Shown: positions 51,001 to 59,274 of the stretch, in pieces
How the letters are laid out: every line of letters begins with the position of its first letter
How positions within the stretch are numbered: position 1 is the first letter of the stretch
Origin: an uncultured Ruminococcus sp.
Lineage (GTDB): Bacteria > Bacillota > Clostridia > Oscillospirales > Ruminococcaceae
Assembly: GCA_947178575.1 (NCBI GenBank)
Contig: CAMWYX010000007.1
Coordinates: 1-64,000, forward strand
Reading direction: 5' to 3'
Length of the DNA: 64,000 nt
Notes under the pieces: generated by a model
Databases searched by the model: none
Told to the model about the DNA's origin: nothing
What the model saw: only the letters and a program-made list of their open reading frames with translations
Made by a program: the position numbers and the translations under genes

Positions 51001-51787
51001 TGTCCGTTCTGCCGAGTTCCTTGCGGACATTTATATACATATCGTAAGTATCCTGAATATACGGCGTAACTATGCTGACGTTATCGATATTTGTCAGGAA
51101 TGTAGTATGACGGCAATGGTCAGACCAGTATGTATCTATCATACGTATTTCCGTGATAGTGGGGTCACGGTGTTCCGTATTCCGGAAATAATTCTGACAG
51201 AATTTAATATCGTCGTAATCCATAGCGAGACCGAATTTATCAACAAATGCATGGAGTCCGTTTTCATTGAGATTTATAAATCCCTCAAGAGTTGCAACTG
51301 TTGCCGGAATTTCGTAATTTGTATCAAGAGTATCAACGGTATCGAGAGATGCTTCACGGCTTTCCACGGGATTTATGATATATGATTTAAGTCTTTCAAA
51401 TTCCTTATCGGTGATATTTCCGCTTACTATGTAGACACGGGCATTTCTCACACGGCATCTTTCACCTTGCCGGAGAATCTGAATACACTGTTCACAGCTG
51501 TCGGCACGCTGGTCGAACTGTCCGGGGAGGTATTCAACGGCGAAAACACGTTCTCCCTCTTTGAGTTCAGGGAGCTTATCATATACCACATCGACAGCAG
51601 GCTCTGAAAAAACAGTATTTACAGCAGCCTTGAAATCCTCTTCGGAAAGTCTGTCGGCATCGTACCGGTTAAGAACCCTGATACTGTCAACATTAAGTCT
51701 GAGAGCTGTTTTAATGTCGCTGAGTACAGACTGAGCTTCAACAGCAAATTCAGGTTTTTTTTCTGAGTAGATTCTGAATACAGACAT
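48083..51787 (-). CDS. purL: phosphoribosylformylglycinamidine synthase, fused large form
   Basis: MFKNETHNHPTEIEPFGGAATCLGG and C-terminal glutaminase LGICNGFQALVKLGLVP. Confidence 0.97.
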   Translation of the reverse strand: MSVFRIYSEKKPEFAVEAQSVLSDIKTALRLNVDSIRVLNRYDADRLSEEDFKAAVNTVFSEPAVDVVYDKLPELKEGERVFAVEYLPGQFDQRADSCEQCIQILRQGERCRVRNARVYIVSGNITDKEFERLKSYIINPVESREASLDTVDTLDTNYEIPATVATLEGFINLNENGLHAFVDKFGLAMDYDDIKFCQNYFRNTEHRDPTITEIRMIDTYWSDHCRHTTFLTNIDNVSIVTPYIQDTYDMYINVRKELGRTDKPVTLMDLGTIAAKKLKADGLMPDLDESEEINACSVKIKVDIDGEFEDWILMFKNETHNHPTEIEPFGGAATCLGGAIRDPLSGRSYVYQAMRVTGAANPLVPVEDTIAGKLPQRKITVGAANGYSSYGNQIGLATGHVSEVYHPGYVAKRMEIGAVLGAAPAENIRRERPEAGDVVILLGGKTGRDGCGGATGSSKSHTLESLENCGAEVQKGNPPEERKLQRLFRNPEVTRMIKRCNDFGAGGVSVAIGELTDGLIINLNAVPKKYDGLDGTEIAISESQERMAVVIAPEDVDKFMEEAKKENLEATLVADVVDEPRLKMNWNGKTIVSLSRDFLNSNGAPKHTNISVDNPNITSDERISDNAEEWINLMGSLNVCSQKGLIEKFDSTIGAGTVLMPFGGVYQMTPSQAMAAKIPVLKGETNTCSLMGWGYNPDISSKSPYHGAMLAVVESIAKIVAAGGTYKKCWLTFQEYFERTKNDPKRWGKPMAALLGAFRAQLELGCGSIGGKDSMSGTFEDIDVPPTLVSFAVSTAKADKIVSTEFKKAGNKVIYIAPDYDENGLPVFDSVKSVFDKVEEIVASGRASSVWTVGYGGVAEGITKMCFGNKLGFEFTEKVPESVLYKPCYGSFIIEINGETSDDENVIGKVIKEYVIRTRNYIVSLDSLQRTWEGKLEPVFPCRIKTTDTTPTTFSYKRSISISSAEKFASPRVLIPVFPGTNCEYDTARAFEKAGGIAETVVIRNLSAGDIEESVDYFEQAIKQSQIIMIPGGFSGGDEPEGSGKFITAFFRNPKIKDAVHELLKNRDGLMLGICNGFQALVKLGLVPYGEIVDMDSDSPTLTFNTIHRHQSMMVNTRIASNKSPWLYGTEVGDIHCVPISHGEGRFVAPASLIQKLASNGQIATQYVDLYGNPTMDIRYNPNTSIDAIEGITSPDGRVLGKMGHSERKGSYICKNVDGNKDQKIFESGIAYFK

Positions 51788-51790
51788 AAA

Positions 51791-53104
51791 TTATCTATCT
51801 CCATTCTTATCAATTATTCTGCCAAGACAGTAATCGTCATGGCTTTCTTCTATTATAACATAAAAAATCTGATTACGCAAACTTTTTTTTGAATTTTCAC
51901 GTAAAATTTTTATAAGCGTATAATCCGGAGCATGACCCTGATGAAATTCCGTGGAATTTTCACGCTCAAAAAGTACGGGAACTGTTTTTCCGACGAGATT
52001 TTTCATATAGATTTTCTGTAATTTTTCGCCGAGTTTTTTCATACGTCGGGCACGTTCGGACTTTATGTTTTTTGGAACCTGATTTTTCATCTTTGAAGCT
52101 GGAGTACCGTTTCTCGGAGAATACTGGAACACATGGATTTTTGAAAATCCGACTTTTTCGACAAAAGCCATTGATTCTGCAAATTCCGCTTCTGTTTCCT
52201 GCGGAAATCCGACCATAACGTCGGTAGTAAAAGAGGCATCGGGGAAAATATCACGTATTATTTTAACAAGAGCCATATATTCTTCGGGATTATACTTTCT
52301 GTTCATTTTCTTCAAAGTCTGACGGCTTCCGCTCTGGAGTGACAAGTGGAACTGCGGGCAGAATTTCGGAAGATGTGAAAGTCGGAGCAAATCTTCATCG
52401 GAAATCATTTCGGGTTCAAGAGAACTGAGACGGACACGTTCAATACCGTTTATTTTACAGCAGGCTTCGACGGCATCAACGAGGCGGAGACCGTATTCCC
52501 GACCGTAAAATGCAAGATTTATACCGACAAGCACGATTTCCTTATGACCGGATTCGGCGATTTTTTCGGCTTCGTGTATCAGCGAATCCAAGGGTTTGCT
52601 TCTGCACCGACCACGTGCATATGGAATAATACAATACGAACAGAAACAGTTGCAGCCGTCCTGAATTTTAAGGAACGCCCTTGTTTTTGTGGTAGATTTG
52701 CAGGAAATATCCTCATACAAATCATGTGAAGTATATTCCGAAATATTTACTATTCGGTTTTTGTCCCCGATTATCTGCAAAACGAGTTGGGGGAGTTTTT
52801 CACGTTCTTTTGTACCTGTTATTATATCTGCTTCCATACATTTTCCGGCAATTTCCGGCGATGCCTGCGGAAGACAGCCTGTCAGGACTATTACAGAATC
52901 GGGATAATCCCTGCGGAGTTTGCGGACTTTATAAAGTGATTTGCTGTCTCCGCTTCCCGTGACAGTACACGAATTTACCACAAAAACATCTGCATTATTT
53001 TCATCTGAAACAGAAAAACCTGCGGATTCAAAACAGTTTGCGATAAAATCAGTTTCATACTGGCTTACCTTGCACCCGAAAGTTATAAAGCATACATTAT
53101 ACAT
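51791..53104 (-). CDS. mtaB: tRNA t6A37 methylthiotransferase (MiaB-like)
   Basis: TFGCKVSQYETD, radical SAM CNCFCSYCIIPYARG. Confidence 0.94.
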   Translation of the reverse strand: MYNVCFITFGCKVSQYETDFIANCFESAGFSVSDENNADVFVVNSCTVTGSGDSKSLYKVRKLRRDYPDSVIVLTGCLPQASPEIAGKCMEADIITGTKEREKLPQLVLQIIGDKNRIVNISEYTSHDLYEDISCKSTTKTRAFLKIQDGCNCFCSYCIIPYARGRCRSKPLDSLIHEAEKIAESGHKEIVLVGINLAFYGREYGLRLVDAVEACCKINGIERVRLSSLEPEMISDEDLLRLSHLPKFCPQFHLSLQSGSRQTLKKMNRKYNPEEYMALVKIIRDIFPDASFTTDVMVGFPQETEAEFAESMAFVEKVGFSKIHVFQYSPRNGTPASKMKNQVPKNIKSERARRMKKLGEKLQKIYMKNLVGKTVPVLFERENSTEFHQGHAPDYTLIKILRENSKKSLRNQIFYVIIEESHDDYCLGRIIDKNGDR

Positions 53105-53268
53105 ATTTCACCTCGATGTTACAAATTTACAATTTTGTTTACCTGTGGAAACTGCACAAATTCAGATACGTATTTTTGTGCATGATAAATAATTATCCCT
53201 TATTCCTAAAAAGTCTGAAACAACACGTAATATAAATATACCAAATTGACGAATTTGTCTGAAAACTC

Positions 53269-53297
53269 TTGACACCGGCTTTTTTTCGTGGTATCAT
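53269..53297 (+). promoter_or_regulatory. promoter of HPr-like gene
   Basis: TTGACA-17-TATCAT. Confidence 0.7.
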
Positions 53298-53384
53298 ATA
53301 TCTGCGGAACGGGAAAAGCCGCACGAAAAAGAAATAAACAAGAAAAAACCACCACACACGGAACATTATCAGGAGGTAATGACT

Positions 53385-53615
53385 ATGACCAAAACCACGA
53401 TTTCACTTCATGCTATCAATGATGTAAAGAACTTCGTGGATATTGTTATGAAGTACGATTTTGACATTGACCTCGTATCAGGAAGATACGCAGTTGATGC
53501 AAAATCTATCATGGGTATTTTCAGCCTTGACCTTTCAAGACCGATTGAACTCAACGCTCACACCGATGATGCCGAGGAGTTCATGGCAGAAATCGACAAA
53601 TACATTGTTAAGTAA
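53385..53615 (+). CDS. HPr-like protein with degenerate phosphorylation site
   Basis: HPr-length ORF, FVDIVMKYDFDIDLVSGRYAVDAKSIMGIFSLDL matches HPr fold; SD aggagg 8 nt upstream of ATG 53385. Confidence 0.85.
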   Translation: MTKTTISLHAINDVKNFVDIVMKYDFDIDLVSGRYAVDAKSIMGIFSLDLSRPIELNAHTDDAEEFMAEIDKYIVK

Positions 53616-53635
53616 TTAAACACTCCCACACACTG

Positions 53636-53660
53636 AACGCTCCTTCGGGAGCGTTTTTTA
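53636..53660 (+). terminator. Rho-independent terminator
   Basis: AACGCTCC-TTCG-GGAGCGTTTTTT. Confidence 0.9.
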
Positions 53661-53751
53661 TTTTCTGCAATAAATTTCATGAATAACTGCGGATTAATAT
53701 GCAATAATATTTACAGGCGTTAGAACAACGCTCGAAAAGAGGTGTTCACCT

Positions 53752-53970
53752 GTGTGGGACAAAATTGCACTTATTCTTCTGATTATCGGAGGAATAAACT
53801 GGGGACTGGTCGGCATATTTGAGCTTGACCTCGTGGCATGGATTTTAGGCGGTGCAGGAAGCTTTGCAGCGAGAGCCGTATACATTCTCGTAGCAATATC
53901 AGCTGTATGGTGCATATCGCTTTTATTCCGCCGGAACGAGGAATTAGCAGTAAGCACCTACCGACAGTAA
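53752..53970 (+). CDS. DUF378 small membrane protein
   Basis: LILLIIGGINWGLVGIFELDLVAWILGG; GTG start. Confidence 0.85.
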   Translation: MWDKIALILLIIGGINWGLVGIFELDLVAWILGGAGSFAARAVYILVAISAVWCISLLFRRNEELAVSTYRQ

Positions 53971-54065
53971 CTCCGGTGTAAATGCTTTTTCAGATGCCGT
54001 AAAAGCATTTACAGACAGATTCTTATTACAAAAGGGAGACTTTTCAGTCTCCCTTAGAAATTATA

Positions 54066-54308
54066 TCAATCACTTACATAAGGAAGAAGTGCAATCTGTC
54101 TTGCCTTCTTTACAGCAACTGTAAGTTCACGCTGATGAAATGCACAAGTACCTGTAACACGTCTCGGAAGAATCTTAGCTCTTTCGGTCATGCATTTTCT
54201 GAGCTTAGCAAGGTCCTTATAATCGATTCTCTCAATTCTGTCAACACAGAACATACAAACCTTTTTGCGTGGTTTCTTTGAGGAACGTGAATTTCTTTCT
54301 CTTTCCAT
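54066..54308 (-). CDS. rpsR: 30S ribosomal protein S18
   Basis: [61 protein letters not shown]. Confidence 0.98.
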   Translation of the reverse strand: MERERNSRSSKKPRKKVCMFCVDRIERIDYKDLAKLRKCMTERAKILPRRVTGTCAFHQRELTVAVKKARQIALLPYVSD

Positions 54309-54344
54309 GACAATTCTCCTTTCGTAATAATGATTCAGACCTGA

Positions 54345-54857
54345 TTAAAATGGTACGTCGCCGTCGCTGAGGATTTCCTCGAAATCCGAGCTGTTTCCGT
54401 AAGACATACTGTCATTATTAGGAGCCGGTGATGCCGGCTGCTGAGGAGATGCCTGATAATAGTTATTCTGCTGACCTCCGCCATAGGTATTCTGACCGCC
54501 GTTGTAACCGCCCTGCTGACCATTTCCGGATTCAGCCTTAGAGCCTGTGAACTCAGCATTATCAACCTGAACGTCCATTGTATAATGTGTGACATCAGGG
54601 TGATTTCTATCCTGATAGCTACCGGTTCTGAGAGTACCTTCAACGCAAATCATATTTCCTTTGTGGAAATAGCGGGAAACAAATTCAGCAGTCTGTCTCC
54701 ATGCGACACAGCTGATAAAATCCGCATCATATACGCCCTTGTCGTTTTTGAATCTGCGGTTCACAGCAACAGTAAATCTGCATGAAGATATACCGCTCTG
54801 TGTCTGATTAAGCACTGGGTCGGCAGTAAGTCTGCCCATTAAAATAACTTTGTTCAT
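54345..54857 (-). CDS. ssb: single-stranded DNA-binding protein
   Basis: MNKVILMGRLTADP, Gly/Gln-rich linker, acidic DVPF tail. Confidence 0.97.
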   Translation of the reverse strand: MNKVILMGRLTADPVLNQTQSGISSCRFTVAVNRRFKNDKGVYDADFISCVAWRQTAEFVSRYFHKGNMICVEGTLRTGSYQDRNHPDVTHYTMDVQVDNAEFTGSKAESGNGQQGGYNGGQNTYGGGQQNNYYQASPQQPASPAPNNDSMSYGNSSDFEEILSDGDVPF

Positions 54858-54887
54858 CTGACAACCTCCCTGATAATGAAAAACGGA

Positions 54888-55184
54888 TTATTCAACAACT
54901 GTAACCATTGAGCGAAGAACGCCGTCAGCGATATTAAGACGTCTTGAGAGGTCGGCAGGATAATCGGGAGCAGACTGGAACGTATAGATTACGTAGTAGC
55001 CCTCGGTTTCGTCCTCGATAGGATATGCAAGCTTACGCTTACCCCAATCCTCATTGACTTCAACAGCCTCGGCATGGCGTTCAATTCTTTCCTTGAACTT
55101 CTGAATAAGAGCCTTCATAGGTTCTTCGCCGTTCTTAAGGCTGAACACAACCATTACTTCATATTTAGCGGATACTTTTGCCAT
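54888..55184 (-). CDS. rpsF: 30S ribosomal protein S6
   Basis: KYEVMVVFSL..WGKRKLAYPIEDETEGYYVIYTF, operon rpsF-ssb-rpsR. Confidence 0.97.
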   Translation of the reverse strand: MAKVSAKYEVMVVFSLKNGEEPMKALIQKFKERIERHAEAVEVNEDWGKRKLAYPIEDETEGYYVIYTFQSAPDYPADLSRRLNIADGVLRSMVTVVE

Positions 55185-55199
55185 TTAGCACACCTCCTT

Positions 55200-55262
55200 C
55201 TGGATTTAGCCCGACAACCTACTGCGGGCAAGGATAACAGTATCGCTCAACACGATACCATG
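55200..55262 (-). promoter_or_regulatory. possible S6:S18-type autoregulatory leader
   Basis: Two hairpins GTATCG/CGATAC and GCCCG-CAGTAGGTTGT-CGGGC just upstream of the rpsF RBS. Confidence 0.45.
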
Positions 55263-55322
55263 ATATTATAGCATACATTTCCAAAAAAGTCAAGCGGTTT
55301 GAGATAAATTAAAAATAATTAA

Positions 55323-55913
55323 TTATACAGAAGATTTACGGTTCTGCATAATCAGACCCCATATTATACCCATAACACCGCCGGCAATATGTGCGAACTG
55401 GGAAATATTATCTTTGGTAAATATTCCGTTGAATATTTCAGTTCCGAGATAGCATATTGCCACTAAGATAAGAGAAAGCGGAATTTTTCCTTTTTCGGCG
55501 TTTGCGAAAGAGCTGAGAATAATCAGCATAAAGACGATTCCGCTTGCTCCGATAATTCCGTGAGTGAAGAATAATCCGTTGATAACGGCTGTAATAATTG
55601 CGGTAGTTCCTATCATGAGTATGAGATTCTGACTTCCATAGCGTTCTTCGGCGACCGGACCGACAAGCAGGAAAAGCATCATATTTGATGTGAAATGTTT
55701 AAGTCCGGAATGCCCGAATATATACAGAATCGACCTGAGATAAGTCAGCGGATTGAGAAGCGAGGCGTGAGGGCGTGCGACAAGCAGAAGATTGTTAAGC
55801 CTGTCTCCGGTGATAAAATTAACAACAAGAGCAATAAGGCATATCAGTGCGTATGTAAGAATAACCGGTGAATTATAAGATATTTTATTCAATGGATTTT
55901 TATTTTCAGACAT
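55323..55913 (-). CDS. rhomboid-family intramembrane protease
   Basis: GHSGLKHFTSNMMLFLLVG, GASGIVFML, FAHIAGGVMG. Confidence 0.88.
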   Translation of the reverse strand: MSENKNPLNKISYNSPVILTYALICLIALVVNFITGDRLNNLLLVARPHASLLNPLTYLRSILYIFGHSGLKHFTSNMMLFLLVGPVAEERYGSQNLILMIGTTAIITAVINGLFFTHGIIGASGIVFMLIILSSFANAEKGKIPLSLILVAICYLGTEIFNGIFTKDNISQFAHIAGGVMGIIWGLIMQNRKSSV

Positions 55914-55947
55914 ATTTTTTTCCCTTTCTGTACAAACATAAATCAAA

Positions 55948-56652
55948 TTATATAACCATTCCGCCGTTTACTGCAAGAATCTGACCTGTAATATATTCTG
56001 CCTTTCCGGAGGCAAGAAACATCACGGAATCCGCAACGTGACGGGGTTCGCCGAAAATTCCGAGCGGTATTTCACTTCGTATAAGTTCGAGTTCTTCGCC
56101 GGAAAATCTGCTGTTCATTTCCGTCATAATAAATCCGGGAGCTACGCAGTTCACACGTATTCCCGACGGGGCTGTTTCTTTTGCAAGAGCCTTTGTAAAC
56201 CCTATCAGACCGGCTTTTGATGCGGAATAATCCACCTCGCAAGATGCACCAATCTGTCCCCACATTGACGATATATTTATTATACACCCTGATTTCTGAT
56301 GTATCATAGCCGGCAGAAATGCTCTTGAGCAGTTCATCGCACCTATGAGATTTACATTAATTATCTCCGTTGCTCTTTCAGCCGGAATTGAAGTAAAAAG
56401 TTCAATTTCGGATATTCCGGCATTATTCACAAGAACATCGATTCTGCCGATTTGCTGAACAGCGTCAAGAATATCATTTTTATCGGTGATGTTGAGCTTT
56501 ACAGCCTCACCGCCGATATTTCCGGCTATATTATGTGCTTTTTCCGCAGAACTCGAATATCCGACAAACACATGAAATCCGTTTCGGGCGAGTTCTGCAC
56601 ATACTGCCTGTCCGATACCTCCCGAACCGCCTGTGACAAGTGCTTTTTTCAT
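55948..56652 (-). CDS. SDR-family oxidoreductase (FabG/YmfI-like)
   Basis: VTGGSGGIGQAV, VNNAG, YSASKAG. Confidence 0.93.
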   Translation of the reverse strand: MKKALVTGGSGGIGQAVCAELARNGFHVFVGYSSSAEKAHNIAGNIGGEAVKLNITDKNDILDAVQQIGRIDVLVNNAGISEIELFTSIPAERATEIINVNLIGAMNCSRAFLPAMIHQKSGCIINISSMWGQIGASCEVDYSASKAGLIGFTKALAKETAPSGIRVNCVAPGFIMTEMNSRFSGEELELIRSEIPLGIFGEPRHVADSVMFLASGKAEYITGQILAVNGGMVI

Positions 56653-56892
56653 AATAAATCACCTCCTGACTTTATATTTTATAATCATTATAACATAATT
56701 TTCCGTTCATTTCATTATATATAGTGCATAAATTTTTGTGTCAGTATACGTACACTATTACCAAAATAACGAAAATAGTGACAAAACTGTGAAAATAAAA
56801 AAATCCTATTGAAAGTTTTATTTTCATATGATATATTAATATGTGCGGAGACATAATCCGAAGGATAATAATTTTTATGGAGGTATTTTTTT

Positions 56893-58755
56893 ATGACAGA
56901 GATAATCAAAACAAAATTCAAATCCTTCCTTGACCGTGTTGAAACCTACAATCAGAAGCGTGAGGAAAACAGCGAAAAACACCGGAATATCGGGTACATT
57001 CTTCTTTTTCTGTTCCCGATTTTCATATGCTGTATGGCGGAAATAAACCAGTTCAAACAAGTCGGTGCATTCCTTGAATTTGCCGTCGAACGTCCGTCAG
57101 TTCTGATTTTTAACTTTTTAGCCGCAGGAGTAGCATTTATACTTATGCTTTCTATTTTCCGGAAAGGGTGGATAGCTGTCGCAGTGCAGAGCCTGATATA
57201 CATGGCTTTGAGTATTACGGAACTTTTTAAATTCAATACCAACGGAAATCATCTTATACTTTCAGATATGAAACTTTTCAAGAGCGTTAAAAGCCTGAAA
57301 TCTTTCGCATACATAAAAATAACGCCAAGGCTTATAATTTACTGCCTGATTGTTCTGGCTTTTGCACTTGTGGTGTTCCATCTGAACCCTAAACTCTCTA
57401 AGCATAAACCGATAAAAAGGTTCATAACCGCTGCCACGTGTATTTCGTTCTGTATGTGCATGGTGGTTATGCCGGGCGTTTATATGCCGATTTACAGCTT
57501 TTTCAAGGTTGATACAACTTCCGCCGACAATGCAATACTTCTTAACGAAAAATTTGACAACAACAGCTTCCTTGCTTTCCTCGTGGAAACAGCTTCGGAA
57601 AGCTATGAAAACCGTCTCGTTGAACCGGTTAATTACAGTGAGGAATATGTCGATAAAATTACAGATGTTCCGCTTGAAAACAATCGTTACTTCAACAACG
57701 GCGAAAAACCCAACGTTATTGTTGTGATGAGCGAATCCTATGCCGATTTCCGTGCATTCGACCAGCTTGATATTGACGATTCATACTACGCCGGATTCGA
57801 CAAAGCCTGCTCCGAGGGCGTAAGCGGTACAGCAATAACTCCGACGTACGCAAGCTATACAGTCCGTTCGGAATTTGAACTTCTTTTCGGACTTCCTGTG
57901 CGTGGACTCAATACGCCGAATATGCCTCAGCGTGACCTTGCAGAACGTGAACAGCCTGCATTTGCACAGTATTACAAAAGCTGGGGATATAAAACAGCCT
58001 ATGTTCACCCGTATATCAGTTCATTTTACAGCCGTTCAAGAATCTACAGCGAATTTGGTTTCGATACAATGATATTCCACGACGATATTGACAACGTAAC
58101 CGATTTCACCGTACCGGTTGAACATTACGGAACATATGTCGACGACAAAACAGTATTCAATCAGCTTCTTGAACTTGTAAAAACAACTGACGAGCCAATG
58201 TACATACACACGACCACCATGCAGAATCATCAGCCCTATGACCAAGGCGAAAATCCCGATGATGAATTCGGAAACTATCTTTCATGGGTTAAGCATACAA
58301 ACGAATGTATCACAGAATTTCTCGACGAACTCAGAGAACTTGATGAGCCTACACTCGTGTTCTTTGTAGGAGACCACTTCCCGTCACTCCGTGGCGAAAC
58401 AAGCGTATACAATCAGCTGAACATAACAGGAGAAAATTGCAGTAAGCTCTATGAGCAGACATATTTCATCTGGAGCAATTATGGTGCAGATTTTTCATGT
58501 GTTCCGGAAGAGAAATTCTCATTCTTCTATGTTCCTTATATTCTTGCCGATATTATAAAAGCTCCGCACGACGCATTTATTGAAAGTATGGACGATTTTA
58601 TGAAAAAGATTCCGGTATATTCAACGGCATACAATGACGGAACTCCGGACAATGAGGAACTCGATATTCTGACATACGACCGTGTTATAGGCGATGTGAT
58701 GTCGCCGTGTCCGATTCCCGATGAAGTTCTGGAAGCAAGCAGAGACGAGGAGTGA
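56893..58755 (+). CDS. LTA synthase-like sulfatase-domain membrane protein
   Basis: N-terminal TMs, NVIVVMSESYADFRAFD, FVGDHFPSL. Confidence 0.9.
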   Translation: MTEIIKTKFKSFLDRVETYNQKREENSEKHRNIGYILLFLFPIFICCMAEINQFKQVGAFLEFAVERPSVLIFNFLAAGVAFILMLSIFRKGWIAVAVQSLIYMALSITELFKFNTNGNHLILSDMKLFKSVKSLKSFAYIKITPRLIIYCLIVLAFALVVFHLNPKLSKHKPIKRFITAATCISFCMCMVVMPGVYMPIYSFFKVDTTSADNAILLNEKFDNNSFLAFLVETASESYENRLVEPVNYSEEYVDKITDVPLENNRYFNNGEKPNVIVVMSESYADFRAFDQLDIDDSYYAGFDKACSEGVSGTAITPTYASYTVRSEFELLFGLPVRGLNTPNMPQRDLAEREQPAFAQYYKSWGYKTAYVHPYISSFYSRSRIYSEFGFDTMIFHDDIDNVTDFTVPVEHYGTYVDDKTVFNQLLELVKTTDEPMYIHTTTMQNHQPYDQGENPDDEFGNYLSWVKHTNECITEFLDELRELDEPTLVFFVGDHFPSLRGETSVYNQLNITGENCSKLYEQTYFIWSNYGADFSCVPEEKFSFFYVPYILADIIKAPHDAFIESMDDFMKKIPVYSTAYNDGTPDNEELDILTYDRVIGDVMSPCPIPDEVLEASRDEE

Positions 58756-58759
58756 TTAT

Positions 58760-59158
58760 ATGAGGGATATAACAATAAACATCAAAGGTACTTCTTCTGT
58801 TGAAGTATCGGAAAATAATCTTGCTGTAACCATGGAAAGCGGAAGCCTGAAAGTATTTGCAACTCCTGCAATGGTTGCACTTATGGAAAAAGCTTCGTGC
58901 AGCTGCCTTTCGGATTATCTCGATAACGGCGAAACAACCGTAGGAACGGAAATGAACATAAAACACACTTCCGCAACTCCGCAGGGAATGACGGTGACAG
59001 CGGAGGCAGTTCTGAAATCCGTAAATGGCCGTGAATTTACATTTGAAGTCACTGCATACGATACTCACGGAGAAATCGGAAAAGGAACACATAAGCGTTT
59101 TCTGGTGTATGCCGAAAAATTCACGGAAAAAACATATAAAAAGCTTTCCGCCGAATAA
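58760..59158 (+). CDS. thioesterase (hotdog, fluoroacetyl-CoA-type)
   Basis: VFATPAMVALMEKASCSCLSDYLDNGETTVGTEMNIKH. Confidence 0.88.
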   Translation: MRDITINIKGTSSVEVSENNLAVTMESGSLKVFATPAMVALMEKASCSCLSDYLDNGETTVGTEMNIKHTSATPQGMTVTAEAVLKSVNGREFTFEVTAYDTHGEIGKGTHKRFLVYAEKFTEKTYKKLSAE

Positions 59159-59170
59159 TAAATAATATAA

Positions 59171-59220
59171 CAAGTGACATCCTCCCCCGCCTATAGAGGC
59201 GGGGGTTTCTTGCTGGAAGA
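59171..59220. repeat. IS200/IS605-like palindrome / terminator
   Basis: GTGACATCCTCCCCCGCCTATAGAGGCGGGGGTTTCTTGC, 9-bp perfect arms. Confidence 0.5.
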
Positions 59221-59274
59221 GGATAAAAATCCCTCTGAGTCATAAGATTCAAAGGGATTTTTTGTATTATAATA

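Noticed and set aside
50822-51385. 187-aa plus-strand ORF
   Set aside because: Antisense to purL.
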